In this document: piece after piece, positions 1 through 10,400 of the stretch
How positions within the stretch are numbered: position 1 is the first letter of the stretch
How the letters are laid out: every line of letters starts with the position of its first letter
Assembly: GCA_963675135.1 (NCBI GenBank)
Contig: OY776120.1
Coordinates: forward strand, 14,970,001-15,034,000
Length of the DNA stretch: 64,000 bases
Reading direction: 5' to 3'
DNA from: Galeopsis tetrahit
Taxonomy: Eukaryota; Streptophyta; Magnoliopsida; Lamiales; Lamiaceae
The notes under the pieces: generated by a model
Seen by the model: only the letters and a program-made list of their open reading frames with translations
Database searches by the model: none
What the model was told of the DNA's origin: nothing
Position numbers and translations under genes: made by a program

Positions 1-1071
1 GGGGTGTATTGATTACAAGAGTGGGTGCGCATTAGGGGTGGAAAACCCTAGCCCACTAGCAGTCCCAAGTGGGGGGTTGGAAACCCTAGCCGCCGCCTAA
101 GAAAATTCCGGCAACGACGATGGAGGTTCGTCGGCCATGGCGAAGGGCACCATCTTCTTCAAGGAGATTGCGACGGTGCCTTCGTCTTCTTCCAGTCTCC
201 GGCAAAGGGCGGCGACTTCGTCTCCTTCAAGGAGCCACCACGAACAAACCCTTCGTCTTTCACCACGAATCAAATAAAACAATAAAAAAAATTGTTGCAG
301 AACAAAATCTAAAAATTTATAAACAAAAATCAAAGATTCAAACAAATCATTGTTTCGCCCCTAAAGAATTTCGACGAAACAAAAACCAAAATGATGCTAC
401 CTTTTGCTGGGAGGCTCGTCGGCGAAACAAAATTCCCAGATCTATTACAAATCTGATCCTTGCTAAGAAAATTCCGGCAACGGCGATGGAGGTTCGTCGG
501 CCATGGCGAAGGGCACCATCTTCTTCAAGGAGATCGCGACGGGTGCCTTCGTCTTCTTCCAGTCTCCGGAAAAATGCCGGCGACTTCGTCTCCTTCAAGG
601 AGCCACCACGACGAAGGGAAAATCGATGGGGGAGGCTCGTCGGCGATGGCTCCTGCAAGCTCTTCCACAACGGCGGCAACAGGGGAGCCTCGTCTTCAAG
701 GGTGGAGATAGGCGGCGGCCATGGTGGGGGTCTTCACCGGTGCTAGGCTAGGGCGGGCCGCTTCGACTTCCTCGTGGCGGTGCTCCGTTACAGATGCCTA
801 ACTTGATGATAAATCAAAATCTAATCAGATTCTTTGAAGGGGATTTAGGAGAAGAGGAAATGTGTAAGGAGAGAGAAAATTTAATCTTGATGATTGGACC
901 CGTCTGCAATTGTGTAAGGAGGGTGGGAATGTGTAAGGAGAGAGAAAATTTAAGTAAGGGTAATTTGGGTCTTTCACATTATTTTTGCACTTAAAATAAA
1001 CTTTTCAAAAAAGTAGCACCTACATAGAGTTGGGTGGTGAAAATTGCACCTAAGCAGCAATAAACTCTTTT
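1..1071. other. Unassigned region with a direct repeat and no convincing gene
   Basis: The first 750 bases are GC-richer than what follows and are open in several frames. The openness appears to come from repeated, arginine- and serine-rich low-complexity sequence, not from a recognisable protein. From about 790 to 1071 there are short repeats such as the GTGTAAGGAG motif (857-866, 913-922, 931-940), but no domain, splice structure or transposon end that I can recognise. Confidence 0.4.
97..611. repeat. Direct repeat pair of about 147 bp
   Basis: Bases 97-243 and 463-611 are near-identical direct copies, both starting CTAAGAAAATTCCGGCAACG and ending in GGAGCCACCACGA. They differ by a few substitutions and 1-2 base indels. 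The 219 bp between them is unrelated AT-richer sequence. No TSD or LTR-type ends are visible, so this may be a local segmental duplication or internal repeats of an element that begins outside the window. Confidence 0.7.
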
Positions 1072-1171
1072 TTATATTACACGAATCTACTAACACCCCA
1101 TAAATATTACACATACACTCCAAATGTTAAACACAAAAATTTAAAAATCAATTAAAGTTAAATAAAATCAT

Positions 1172-1592
1172 AAACATGTTTAATAAATTGTCAAAAATAA
1201 TATAATTAAAAAAATAAGAATTCAAATTAATATAAAAAATATAAATAAAACCTATAAAAAATACCTAAATATTCAAAATTTTAATGAAGCTAAAAAATTA
1301 ATTAATTTAATTAGTTTTGAAATTTTAGTTGATTTTTTAATATTTTTATTTAATTTAATATTTTTTTCAGATTGAATTGGTTTTTTTTATTTATTAAAAA
1401 TCTTAAAAAATAGTAAAAAAATAAACTAAATTTTCAAAACTAATTAAATTAATTAATTGTTTTAGCTTTGTTTAATTTTTGAAGATTTTTAATTTTTTAT
1501 AGGTTTTATTTATATTTTTTATACTATTAATTTGAATTCTTACTTTTTTTTAATTTAATTATTTTTGGAAATTTATTAAATATGAAAGAATT
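1172..1592. repeat. Large AT-rich palindrome (foldback)
   Basis: The left arm, about 1172-1330, contains AATAAGAATTCAAATTAATA followed by the complement of TTTTTTATAGGTTTTATTTA. The right arm, about 1430-1592, is its inverted complement with small indels. Arms are about 150 bp around a loop of about 100 bp. A transcript would fold into one long hairpin. There is no coding potential. It may be the core of a MITE or a young inverted duplication. Confidence 0.6.
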
Positions 1593-1631
1593 GGGATGTG
1601 CATAGTAATATAAAATATTTTTTAAATTTTA

Positions 1632-2741
1632 GGTGGATGTATTCAATTGAGATTATGTTGGATTTTTTTGGACTTTAAAAAGTTAGTGGATTTAGAAAAT
1701 TCATAGACTCTATGCAGAGTTTGACTGACTTTTTTATTGATTTATATGAATTTTCATAGATTTGATAGGATTCTGAAATACACATATTTTTATTTATTTA
1801 CATGGATTTCCATAAACTATGCCCCTAAAACTATTGATGCAAACGTATATCGAACACACTTATATATAAAAAAAATTATCTAAATTATTTAGAAAAAATA
1901 TCAAAAATATATTAGTTCAAAAAAAAAATTATTATTCATCATTATTATTCTTATCTTCATTTCCATCACGGTTATACCTCTACTCATTTTCCATATAGCA
2001 TTAACAATACAAGTTCTCAATGCATTAGTTTCAATTCTTTGTTATGGTTGGCTTTGAGAAATCAATTCTTCTTCATATTCGACTGAAATTCATCCGACAT
2101 TCTTTCCGAAGAAAGTTATGTAATCCTAGTACTAACTTTGCTTGTGTTTGAAATGAGAACTTGTGAATAACTTTGCTTGTGTTTGAAATGGAACTTGTGA
2201 ATAGCGATTTGAAAATACCAAAAATTCTCTCAATCACATTTCTTAATGATGCATGGCGAAGATTGAATAATTGAATTGGAGTGACGACCTTGACCACCAA
2301 AAGTGTTCGATATACTATAATTTTTAAAGAAAAAAATATAATTTTGAAATACAGTTTTCACGATAATAATGGTGGTGAAGAATCGGTGATTCTTATCGAA
2401 GAACATAGTTAGATTTTATTTCGTTTGAAGAAGAGAGGCTGTGGTTTTTTCTCTACTTTCTTCTCTTTCAGAGTTTGTGAGAGAATCCATTGAAATCTCT
2501 GCTTTTTAGAAGAAATTTTGAATAGTGAAATTTATTTATATTTTTGAAGGAGAATATTCAACGAAATCCATAGAGTATTAAAATCCATAGATTGTTGAAT
2601 ACCTAAAGATTTCTAAAGACTTTTTAAAATCCGTATTGAATACCTCAAAATTTTGAAAGACTTTTAAAAAACCGGATTGAATACCCCCAGATTTTAAAAG
2701 TCCAATAAAATTCAACCGAATCTCAATTGAATACACCCTCC
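1632..2741. mobile_element. PIF/Harbinger-type DNA transposon, 1.11 kb, deleted
   Basis: The ends form terminal inverted repeats: the left end reads GGTGGATGTATTCAATTGAG and the right end, reverse-complemented, reads GGAGGGTGTATTCAATTGAG, with weaker similarity continuing inward. The element is flanked by TTA at 1629-1631 and 2742-2744, the 3-bp TWA-type duplication expected of PIF/Harbinger. Subterminal repeats of the TTGAATACC type recur at 2600-2700. It carries only a C-terminal fragment of a HARBI1-like nuclease, so it is non-autonomous. Confidence 0.8.
2073..2300 (-). pseudogene. HARBI1-like transposase (nuclease) C-terminal fragment
   Basis: The 75-residue reading contains LFNLRHASLRNVIERIFGI and later TQAKLVLGLHNFLRK, which match the C-terminal part of plant PIF/Harbinger DDE nucleases (the LRNVIERxFG block and the LHNF helix). 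The rest of the transposase and the DDE motif are missing. A tandem duplication of about 35 bp at roughly 2136-2205, one copy with a single-base deletion, further disturbs the frame. It lies inside the TIR-bounded element and is a decayed remnant. Confidence 0.65.
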
Positions 2742-2815
2742 TTAGTATGGTGTGGGTGTGTATAACATTTTATGGGGTGTGTGGTGTATTTTAAAAAATG
2801 ACTTGTTAAACCTGT

Positions 2816-3214
2816 TATAGCAGGTAACTGGACCAAAATTAAAATAAATCGAAACTTAATGAACTAAATTCAAAAAGTGGTAATCTAGTAGACTAAATTC
2901 AAAATCGTGGCAACTTAATGGACTAAAAAAATATAATCCCTTTTTTTAAATACATTATTTTCAAAGATAAATGATTAAAATTGAATAAAAAAGGGATTGA
3001 AATTGAAAATTTGAAACATAAAAGGATGTACTATTTTGTAAAATTTGAAAGTTAAATGATTTATTTTGGAATGTCTTAAACTTTTAGGACTGAAAAAAAA
3101 AATTCCCCTAAAACTGACCCACAAAGTTAACATTTTCCAAAATATAAAGGGGGCATTCTCCATGTCTTACTGATACATTAAATTGTACCCTTTCTTCGAA
3201 ACTAACGAACAATA
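2816..3214. other. AT-rich region 3' of the P450 gene
   Basis: About 400 bp between the inverted-repeat region and the P450 stop codon. It must hold the 3' UTR and polyadenylation signals of the minus-strand P450. I see no distinct element in it. Short repeats of the AACTTAATG/GACTAAA type occur at about 2850-2930. Confidence 0.4.
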
Positions 3215-3875
3215 CTATGGAATTTTTTTGGTAAGAATCAAATGTGCACCATGTTGAGGTTGAAGAGTGATGACGGTATGAGGAGCATGTGAATACGATG
3301 GAGAAAGGTCAAACGAATAGTGTTGCAAAATCATTGCCATCGCCATTTTTGCTTCCAACATGGCAAAGTTTTGGCCTTGGCAGATTCGAGGCCCCCATCC
3401 AAAAGGGAAGTAGGCGAGCTGACCGTGTTGTGTCGCCTTCGAAACCCCTTCACTAAATCTCTCCGGATTGAATTCACTTGCATCTTCGCCCCATATTTTG
3501 CGGTCGTGGTGCACCAAAAGCACATGCATCATAAGCTGGACTCCGGCTGGTACAATTACTTTACCTAATCTACTCTCTGTTTGAGTAACTCGATTAAGGA
3601 TCACTCCCGGTGGATATAATCTTAAAACCTCGTGAAGGATCATGTTTACCTGCAAACGAGACGAGAAAGTTATTTTCAAAAGTTTGGTGCACACGTGATT
3701 CTCTATTCTAAATGGTGTTCGTCATCCAAAGATAATTTCAAATATAGAGTACTGGAATAGGAACTTTTGTGTCATGGTATCACACAATTCCACGGTCGTC
3801 TGTATTGTGGAATATCATTGAGAAATGAGTTGCAATTTGGCGCACCAATTGCATAGTGCAACGGGTGCACAACTA

Positions 3876-4088
3876 ATACTCCGTCTCTGAAAAGTTTTCA
3901 CACTAACTCTCACAATATTTGCATATTTACCCTTCATGTTATTACTTTTGGGGTCCATCATACACTAAATTCAACTACTAAATATATATAAAAAAATTAC
4001 AAAACTACCCCCAAAACTCTAATAATTACACTTTTTCTCTAAACTCCGTGACACAAAATACAAGCTTTTCAGGGACAGAGGTAGTACT
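3876..4088. mobile_element. Stowaway-like MITE in P450 intron 4
   Basis: The left end reads TACTCCGTCTCTGAAAAG and the right end, reverse-complemented, reads TACTACCTCTGTCCCTGAAA. These resemble the CTCCCTCCGTCCC ends of Stowaway/mariner MITEs. TA dinucleotides flank the ends, but exact ends are uncertain by a few bases. About 210 bp, non-coding. Confidence 0.6.
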
Positions 4089-6107
4089 ATTTAATGAAAA
4101 CAACGACTATTGTTTAGTACAAAAAAAAAAAAAACATCACAGTACGTTGTATAAGTGATTTTAATTGAATAAAAAATATATACTTACAATTTTGAGCTGG
4201 TTGAGGTGTTGATAATGAGGTTTTCCTGTTCCAAAAACATGCAAAACCTCATCTGTAGCGCGATCCTGCCACTCCTTGTGCTTGCTCAACAAAATCATCG
4301 TCCAAACGAGCAGAGACGCCGTCGTTTCCTGACCAGCAAAGTAGAAGAGTTTGCACTCTTCAATCACCTCTTCCAAGCTCATTCCAAATTTACTCCCATT
4401 CTCATTTATTTCTTTATTATTAGATTCCAATAATAATCCCAACAAGTCATCACTGCTACCTAATTCCCCAGCTTCCATTGCTTTCACTCTTTTCCTGATA
4501 ATGCCAAGTAACGACGATTCCACTTCCTTCACGATTTCTTTCATCCTCATGTTAAATTTCGTCGGCAAAAATCTACACCAAAAAAAAAAGTAGGTCTCAT
4601 GAGAACAAAATTAATGTAAAAGTAATAATTTTTAGCATGTAAAGTGTCATGTTTTAGCGTACGAAGTATCAGTGATATATACTTGATATACGCAAATAAA
4701 AAACGAGTGATTGCACCTCCATCCTGGGATGTAAACGGAGTGATTTGCCTCCATGATGTACCGGGCTTGTTCTTTCTGGAGATGGAATACCCTTCGTCCT
4801 TCTTCGTAGCAACTCCCAAATGCAGTACGAGAAATGGCATCACTTGTCATTTCTTGAAGAAAAGGCCACACATCCACTTCACATGATCCTTTTCTTGCTA
4901 CAATCTTTTCCCATTTGCTCAACATATCACCACAGCTCAAGTTAAATGATGGAACCATATCCTGTTCCACCAATCATATATATATCAAGTTAAATTGATA
5001 GATTATACAAATAAATTTGCAGAGAAAATGTAGGAGATATATATGAATGAAAAAAAGAGGAAAAGGTAGCAGATTTTGCCAAATGTAAACTTTGTGCTGA
5101 GACGGACCAAAAAAGAAAATGTTAACTTTTCGAAGGGAGGGGGGTGGAGAGTTTGAGTTGTAGAAAAGTGTAACGCGAGTATGAAATAAATTAGCTAAAA
5201 ATACGTAAAAAAAATTATTCTCTCCATCCCTAATTAGATCTCCCCTTTTTATTTCGTCTATTTAATTAGAATGTCTCTTCCTAAAATGACAAAAAAAAAA
5301 AAATCAATTATCTACTTGAATTCAAACATCTCAAAATTTAACATAATGTCATTACTTTTTTCATACAAATACTTTTTATTTTTTGAGTAATAAACCCTCA
5401 ACAATTTTTTTTTCTCTCTTATAATACTAATAAGTAATTATCACATTAAATCTCGTATCAAAGTCAAATTTGCAATCGAACGAGTAGGTACCTTTAATTT
5501 GTCGAGGTGGAATGCAGGATTGATTAATCTTCTGTGCTTGGCCCATTTGTGAGTCTCGTAGGTTGCTACTCCTTGTGCTAGCATTTTAGTAAATGCATTA
5601 CCAAGTGGCTTTTGAAAAATATAATTTTTTGACATCACCTCTCGTATAATTTCTGGATCCACTATTATTACAACAGCCGTTGGTCCAAACCATACAAAGC
5701 AATTCTCACCTGCACTTAATTAATTTCAGTATTAATTATCTCTAGTATAAACACACAATTAACAATATTGATTACTAGTAATATTTGTGTTGCAACTTTT
5801 GCAACATAACTATTGTGTTGTACAAATCCTACTCATTTCATCTTGTCACAAGTGTGGTGACTGATTCTAGATAATTAATTTTATTTTTTATTTTCTTGTA
5901 AATTGTGTTTTTGTTTAACTTGCTTTCATTTTAAAATTTATCCCTTAAATTTATCAAATACAATTCTTTGTCCTCTTAACGGGTTAAAAAGAAAAAAATA
6001 TTGATATTTTATTGAACAACTTTAGCCCGTAAAAGGAAGAATTGCATTTGTTAAACATAAAAAACGAATTAATAAATGAAAGAGAAAAAACATATAAACT
6101 ATATAAA

Positions 6108-6479
6108 TATCGACAATTCGGATCGTCCGACCCAAGGGCCAAAAGATGTTTATGGACTGAGTTAGGCCAGTCCATTATTTGGTTGGACCTACAAAATAGG
6201 AGTCGAGTTCGAGCTAGCTAGACGAACCGAGCTCATAGGTTCACTTAACAAACAATACTCATAATTAATTTTAACTTTGAAGTTAAAATAATATTAAAAC
6301 ACAACAATATTAAAATTTAATACACAAAACTACTCAACATCGTCGATAATATGAAATCTTGCTTAGGAGGAAAAAAAATCATGTTAATTGAGTCGCCCAA
6401 ACCTGCCAGGCCAAATTGACTTGAGCCCTGTCAGTCAGTGGGTCAGGCCAATATCCACGGTGGATCAAATTGACAGCTA
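6108..6479. mobile_element. Old hAT-like MITE relative in P450 intron 1
   Basis: The left end (from TATCGACAATTCGG) and the reverse complement of the right end (TTAGCTGTCAATTTGATCCA) resemble each other and the ends of the intact MITE at 35712-36367. The interior shares the same GGCCCA-rich character, including the order 'GGCCAGTCCAT' then 'ACCTACAAAATAGGAG'. No clean 8-bp TSD remains, so this is a degraded older copy. Confidence 0.45.
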
Positions 6480-7030
6480 ACTCTAATACAAACTCCGTTA
6501 GCTACATTTTTTTTTTTTTTTAAATTTTCTCTTTTATTTAAGTATTAAATGTTTTATTAACAATTTTACCCTTAATACTCAATTCATAATTATTTTTAAG
6601 ACACAACTGCTTTAAAATGTACACCAAATTTATGGAATATCAAGAGTAAAATAGACACATGAGTTAAATTTAACAACATTTATTGATTTTTTTTATTCTA
6701 TGTAAAATCAGATGTAACTATCTCTTTTTGGTATGGAGGTAGTAATTAATATTGCAAACAAAAATAGAAATAAATGCAATCTTATTTAATTAATGTTTGA
6801 TTGTGATAAATATATGTATACCGTATTTTTTGACAACTTTGTCGAAGATGGGAAGAACTCGAGGCACAATATTATGAGAGAAAGTCATGGGCTTAGAGTT
6901 GGCTAGTTTGATCATGGCGCTCCTTTCTTTCATATCTCCATAGAAAAGCTTGTAAGAATTTCCATTGAACCCCTCTTTCCTGAGACGTTTTTCCAGGCTT
7001 CTTGGTCTCAACCACACCCACTTCAAGGTG

Positions 7031-7390
7031 TATTGAAGATATTGAAGTTGTTGACTATCCACATCACCTAAAGACCTCGACGTCACGTGAAGAAATGAAA
7101 CAAGTTGGAAGTAATCCTATCTCAATAAGGGAATCAGCATATTCCCTCAAGATTCCTTGATTCCCTGATATGTCCTATGGTACCTAGTACTAGTTTGTTA
7201 CAATAGAAATTTGGATTATAGCATGCTACCAACTATTGAGTGACAAGTGTCCTATAGGTGTAGGCTTATGAATGCTATATATAGCACCTTCTGTAATAGC
7301 TTTAGTATCAAAAAATTAATACAATGAAAAACCTTTTAGCTAACATACTTTTCATCTCTCGTTTCTTGTCAGCAAAGCTAAAACTCTTTA
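7031..7390 (+). repeat. 5' LTR of the copia element
   Basis: Starts TATTGAAGATATTG and ends AAACTCTTTA. A TATA box (TATATATAG) lies at about 7276-7284, placing the probable transcription start about 30 bp further on. Near the start an ACGTCACGTG stretch (about 7080-7089) combines ACGT cores typical of bZIP/bHLH sites; the matching right-LTR position has one substitution. Confidence 0.9.
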
Positions 7391-7402
7391 TGGTATCAGA
7401 GC
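7391..7402 (+). other. Primer binding site, tRNA-iMet type
   Basis: TGGTATCAGAGC directly follows the 5' LTR with no spacer. It is complementary to the 3' end of plant initiator methionine tRNA, the usual primer for copia reverse transcription. Confidence 0.9.
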
Positions 7403-7466
7403 AATAGGGTAACCTAGTGCTCTGTTTCGTTTCCCTTTTCATTATACCCATTTTTTTATATTATCA

Positions 7467-10400
7467 ATGGCATCACAGAGTGATGTTACATCCACTAATT
7501 CGACTCCAGTTTTCCAACCCCCTCTAAACCAACTAGTCACCACTAAACTCAATGACAACAACTATTTGGTATGGAAGCAACAAATTATGGCTGCCATCAA
7601 AGGCTACGGCCTTGATGGATACATATCCGGAAAGAAGGAGTGTCCAAGCATGCTCGACAAAGATCGAACCATAAACCCAGAATATTCAAGCTGGGTAAGA
7701 CAAGATCAACTAATTGTGTCTTGGCTTCTTTCTACTCTCAGTGAATCTGTCCTGATAAACACAGTAGGACTGAACACTTCTCATGAGGTGTGGAATTCAT
7801 TGGAGGTGAGCTTTGCAGCTCAATCTCGTGCAAAGGTAATGGAAACCAAACAACAACTCCAAGGTCTAAAGAAAGAAAGGATGCCGATGCGGGAATATCT
7901 CAGTAAAGTCAAGTCCTGTTGTGATACCTTGAATGCCATTGGGCATAAGGTTACGGAGGAGGATCAACTTCTCTATATAATGGGAGGACTAGGATCAGAT
8001 TACAACCCAGTTATGGTCAATGTGACATCGAAACTCGATCCCATAAGTATTGCCGACGTCAGTTCGTTGCTAATGAGTTTCGAATCCAGACTTGAGAGCA
8101 TAGTGTCTCAAGGAAATTTCAGCACTGAAGGATCAAGTCCCTCAGTAAATTTCACTACTCATCAAGGAAATGCCAATGGAGGATTCAATGCATACGGAAG
8201 AGGAAGAACCAACAACTTTGGAAGCAACCGAGGCGGACGTGGTTTTTCAAGAGGGGGAAATCAAAGGGGAAGAGTTGGAAGAAAAAATGGCCCCAACTGT
8301 CAGATTTGTTATCGAGATAATCATACAGCAGACAAATGTTATTATAGGGCTGATTTGAACTACACTCCATCTGCTCGAAATAGGAATTCAACAGTAAACG
8401 AAAGTTTCAATCCTTCTGTCAATGTAGCCAGCCTCAACCATAGAGATGATCCTGGAGATAGTTCGTGGTATCCAGATTCGGGGGCAACAAATCATGTTAC
8501 ATTCGACTTCAACAACTTGAACGTTGGATCAGAGTATCGTGGAGCTGAAAGAGTGCAAATGGGAAACGGTGCAGGTTTGGTTATCTCACACTTTGGCCAT
8601 TCTACTTTAACTGCTCTAGATAAAAATGATTCTCATTCATTTCTCTTACAAAATCTGTTGCACGTCCCTAATATACGTAAAAATTTGTTGAGTGTATCTC
8701 AGTTTGCCAAAGATAATGATGTATTTTTCGAATTTCACCCCTCTCTTTGTCTTGTGAAGGATCGAGCTACACACAAGATCCTTCTTCGAGGCCATCTTGA
8801 TAATGGGTTATACAAATTCAAGCTTGTTCGTTCCATTTCCTCCTCGAGTCAACCTTCCCATCCTCAAACCATTCCATCTTCTGCTGCAGTTCACTCTACC
8901 GAAGTCTCAAGAGCCCTTCCTCTTAGCACTTGGCATGCCAGATTTGGCCACGCATCATTTAACATTACCCAGAAGGCTTTAGATAGTAGCCATATTAGTT
9001 ATGTTAATGACATTTCTAATTCTGTTTGTTCTGCTTGTATGAAAGCAAAGAGTCATAGACTCCCATTTTCTCCTTCGAACTCTACCACTGATGTACCTTT
9101 CACTTTAATTCATTCTGATCTTTGGGGTCCATCTCCAGTTCCATCTGTTAATGGACACATTTATTATGTCACTTTCATTGATGACACTTCAAGATTTTCC
9201 TGGCTTTATTTACTTAAATTAAAATCCGATGTCAAGGCAGCATTCATACACTTCAAAAATCTTGTTGAAAACCAATACAATGCCAAAATAAAACGGTTTC
9301 AAAGTGACGGAGGGACTGAATTTAAGTCCCTAAGTTCACTCTTCATTGATTCTGGAATTCACCACCAAATTTCGTGTCCATATACTCCCGAGCAAAACGG
9401 TCTAGCTGAAAGAAAACACAGACATATTGTTGAAAAGGGTTTAGCTCTCTTGGCTCATTCTGGGGTACCAACAAAACATTGGGACGATGCTTTTGTGGCA
9501 GCAGTCCATTTGATAAATAGAACTCCGTCCACACAACTCCACTTCAAAACTCCCTTCGAAGTCCTCACCAAAACAAAACCAAATTACTCATATCTTAGGG
9601 TATTTGGTTGTCTTTGCTACCCCTACCTCAGACCCTACACCAAAAATAAACTTCAATTTCGTTCAGATAAAAGTGTTTTCTTGGGGTACAACCCTCATTA
9701 CAAAGGATACAAAGTTCTCTTGCCAAATAACAAAATCATTGTTACAAGGCATGTACTTTTCGATGAATCTGTGTTTCCTTTTCAGAGTGCTCAAACTGTC
9801 CATCCTCCTTCCTCATCTTACACAGACCCTACGGGTTCTCTTATCCTTGTTAATACACCTCCGTCTAATACACCTCCGTCTTTTGAATCTAATGATCTCC
9901 CATCACATTCTCCTAGTCCCTCTTCGAGTTCCCCTTCAAATCATTTAACTGGGCAGTTTTATGTAGAATTGCCAATTGATGTTGATAACTATTCGATGCA
10001 TGATGTTTCTAACGATACTCCTGAGGTTTCAGGTATTCATGAACAGGTTTCACCTCCAAGGGTTAATCAACATCCGATGACTACAAGGTCTAAGGTCGGG
10101 ATCGTTAAACCGAAGGTTCTCACTGTTACTACTTCTTCTGATGAACCAGTTTCATACAAAGAAGCTCTAGCTCATCCTCTTTGGAAAGAAGCAATGGAGA
10201 AAGAATATGACGCTCTCATAAGAAATGGAACTTGGGAGGTTTGTCAAGCACCTCCGAGCCAATCTATCATTGGTTGTAAGTGGGTGTTTAAATTGAAACA
10301 AAATGCAGACGGGAGCATCTCGAGATACAAGGCCCGACTTGTTGCCAAAGGATACACACAAGTGCCTGGTATGGATTTTACTGATACATACAGTCCTGTA

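Larger units (their letters stand above)
1072..2815. mobile_element. Possible older inverted-repeat element hosting the Harbinger insertion
   Basis: Near 1088-1120 the sequence reads ACACCCCATAAATATTACAC. Near 2755-2805 the complementary strand reads ACACCCCATAAAATGTTATA. These look like degenerate terminal inverted repeats about 1.7 kb apart. With the Harbinger element at 1632-2741 removed they would enclose roughly 0.6 kb, mostly a large palindrome, which would suit a foldback-type MITE. The ends are not precise and no TSD was found. Confidence 0.3.

Noticed and set aside
120..746. 208-aa open frame in the direct-repeat region
   Set aside because: Arg/Ser low-complexity, spanning two direct-repeat copies, with equally open frames on the other strand; no domain.
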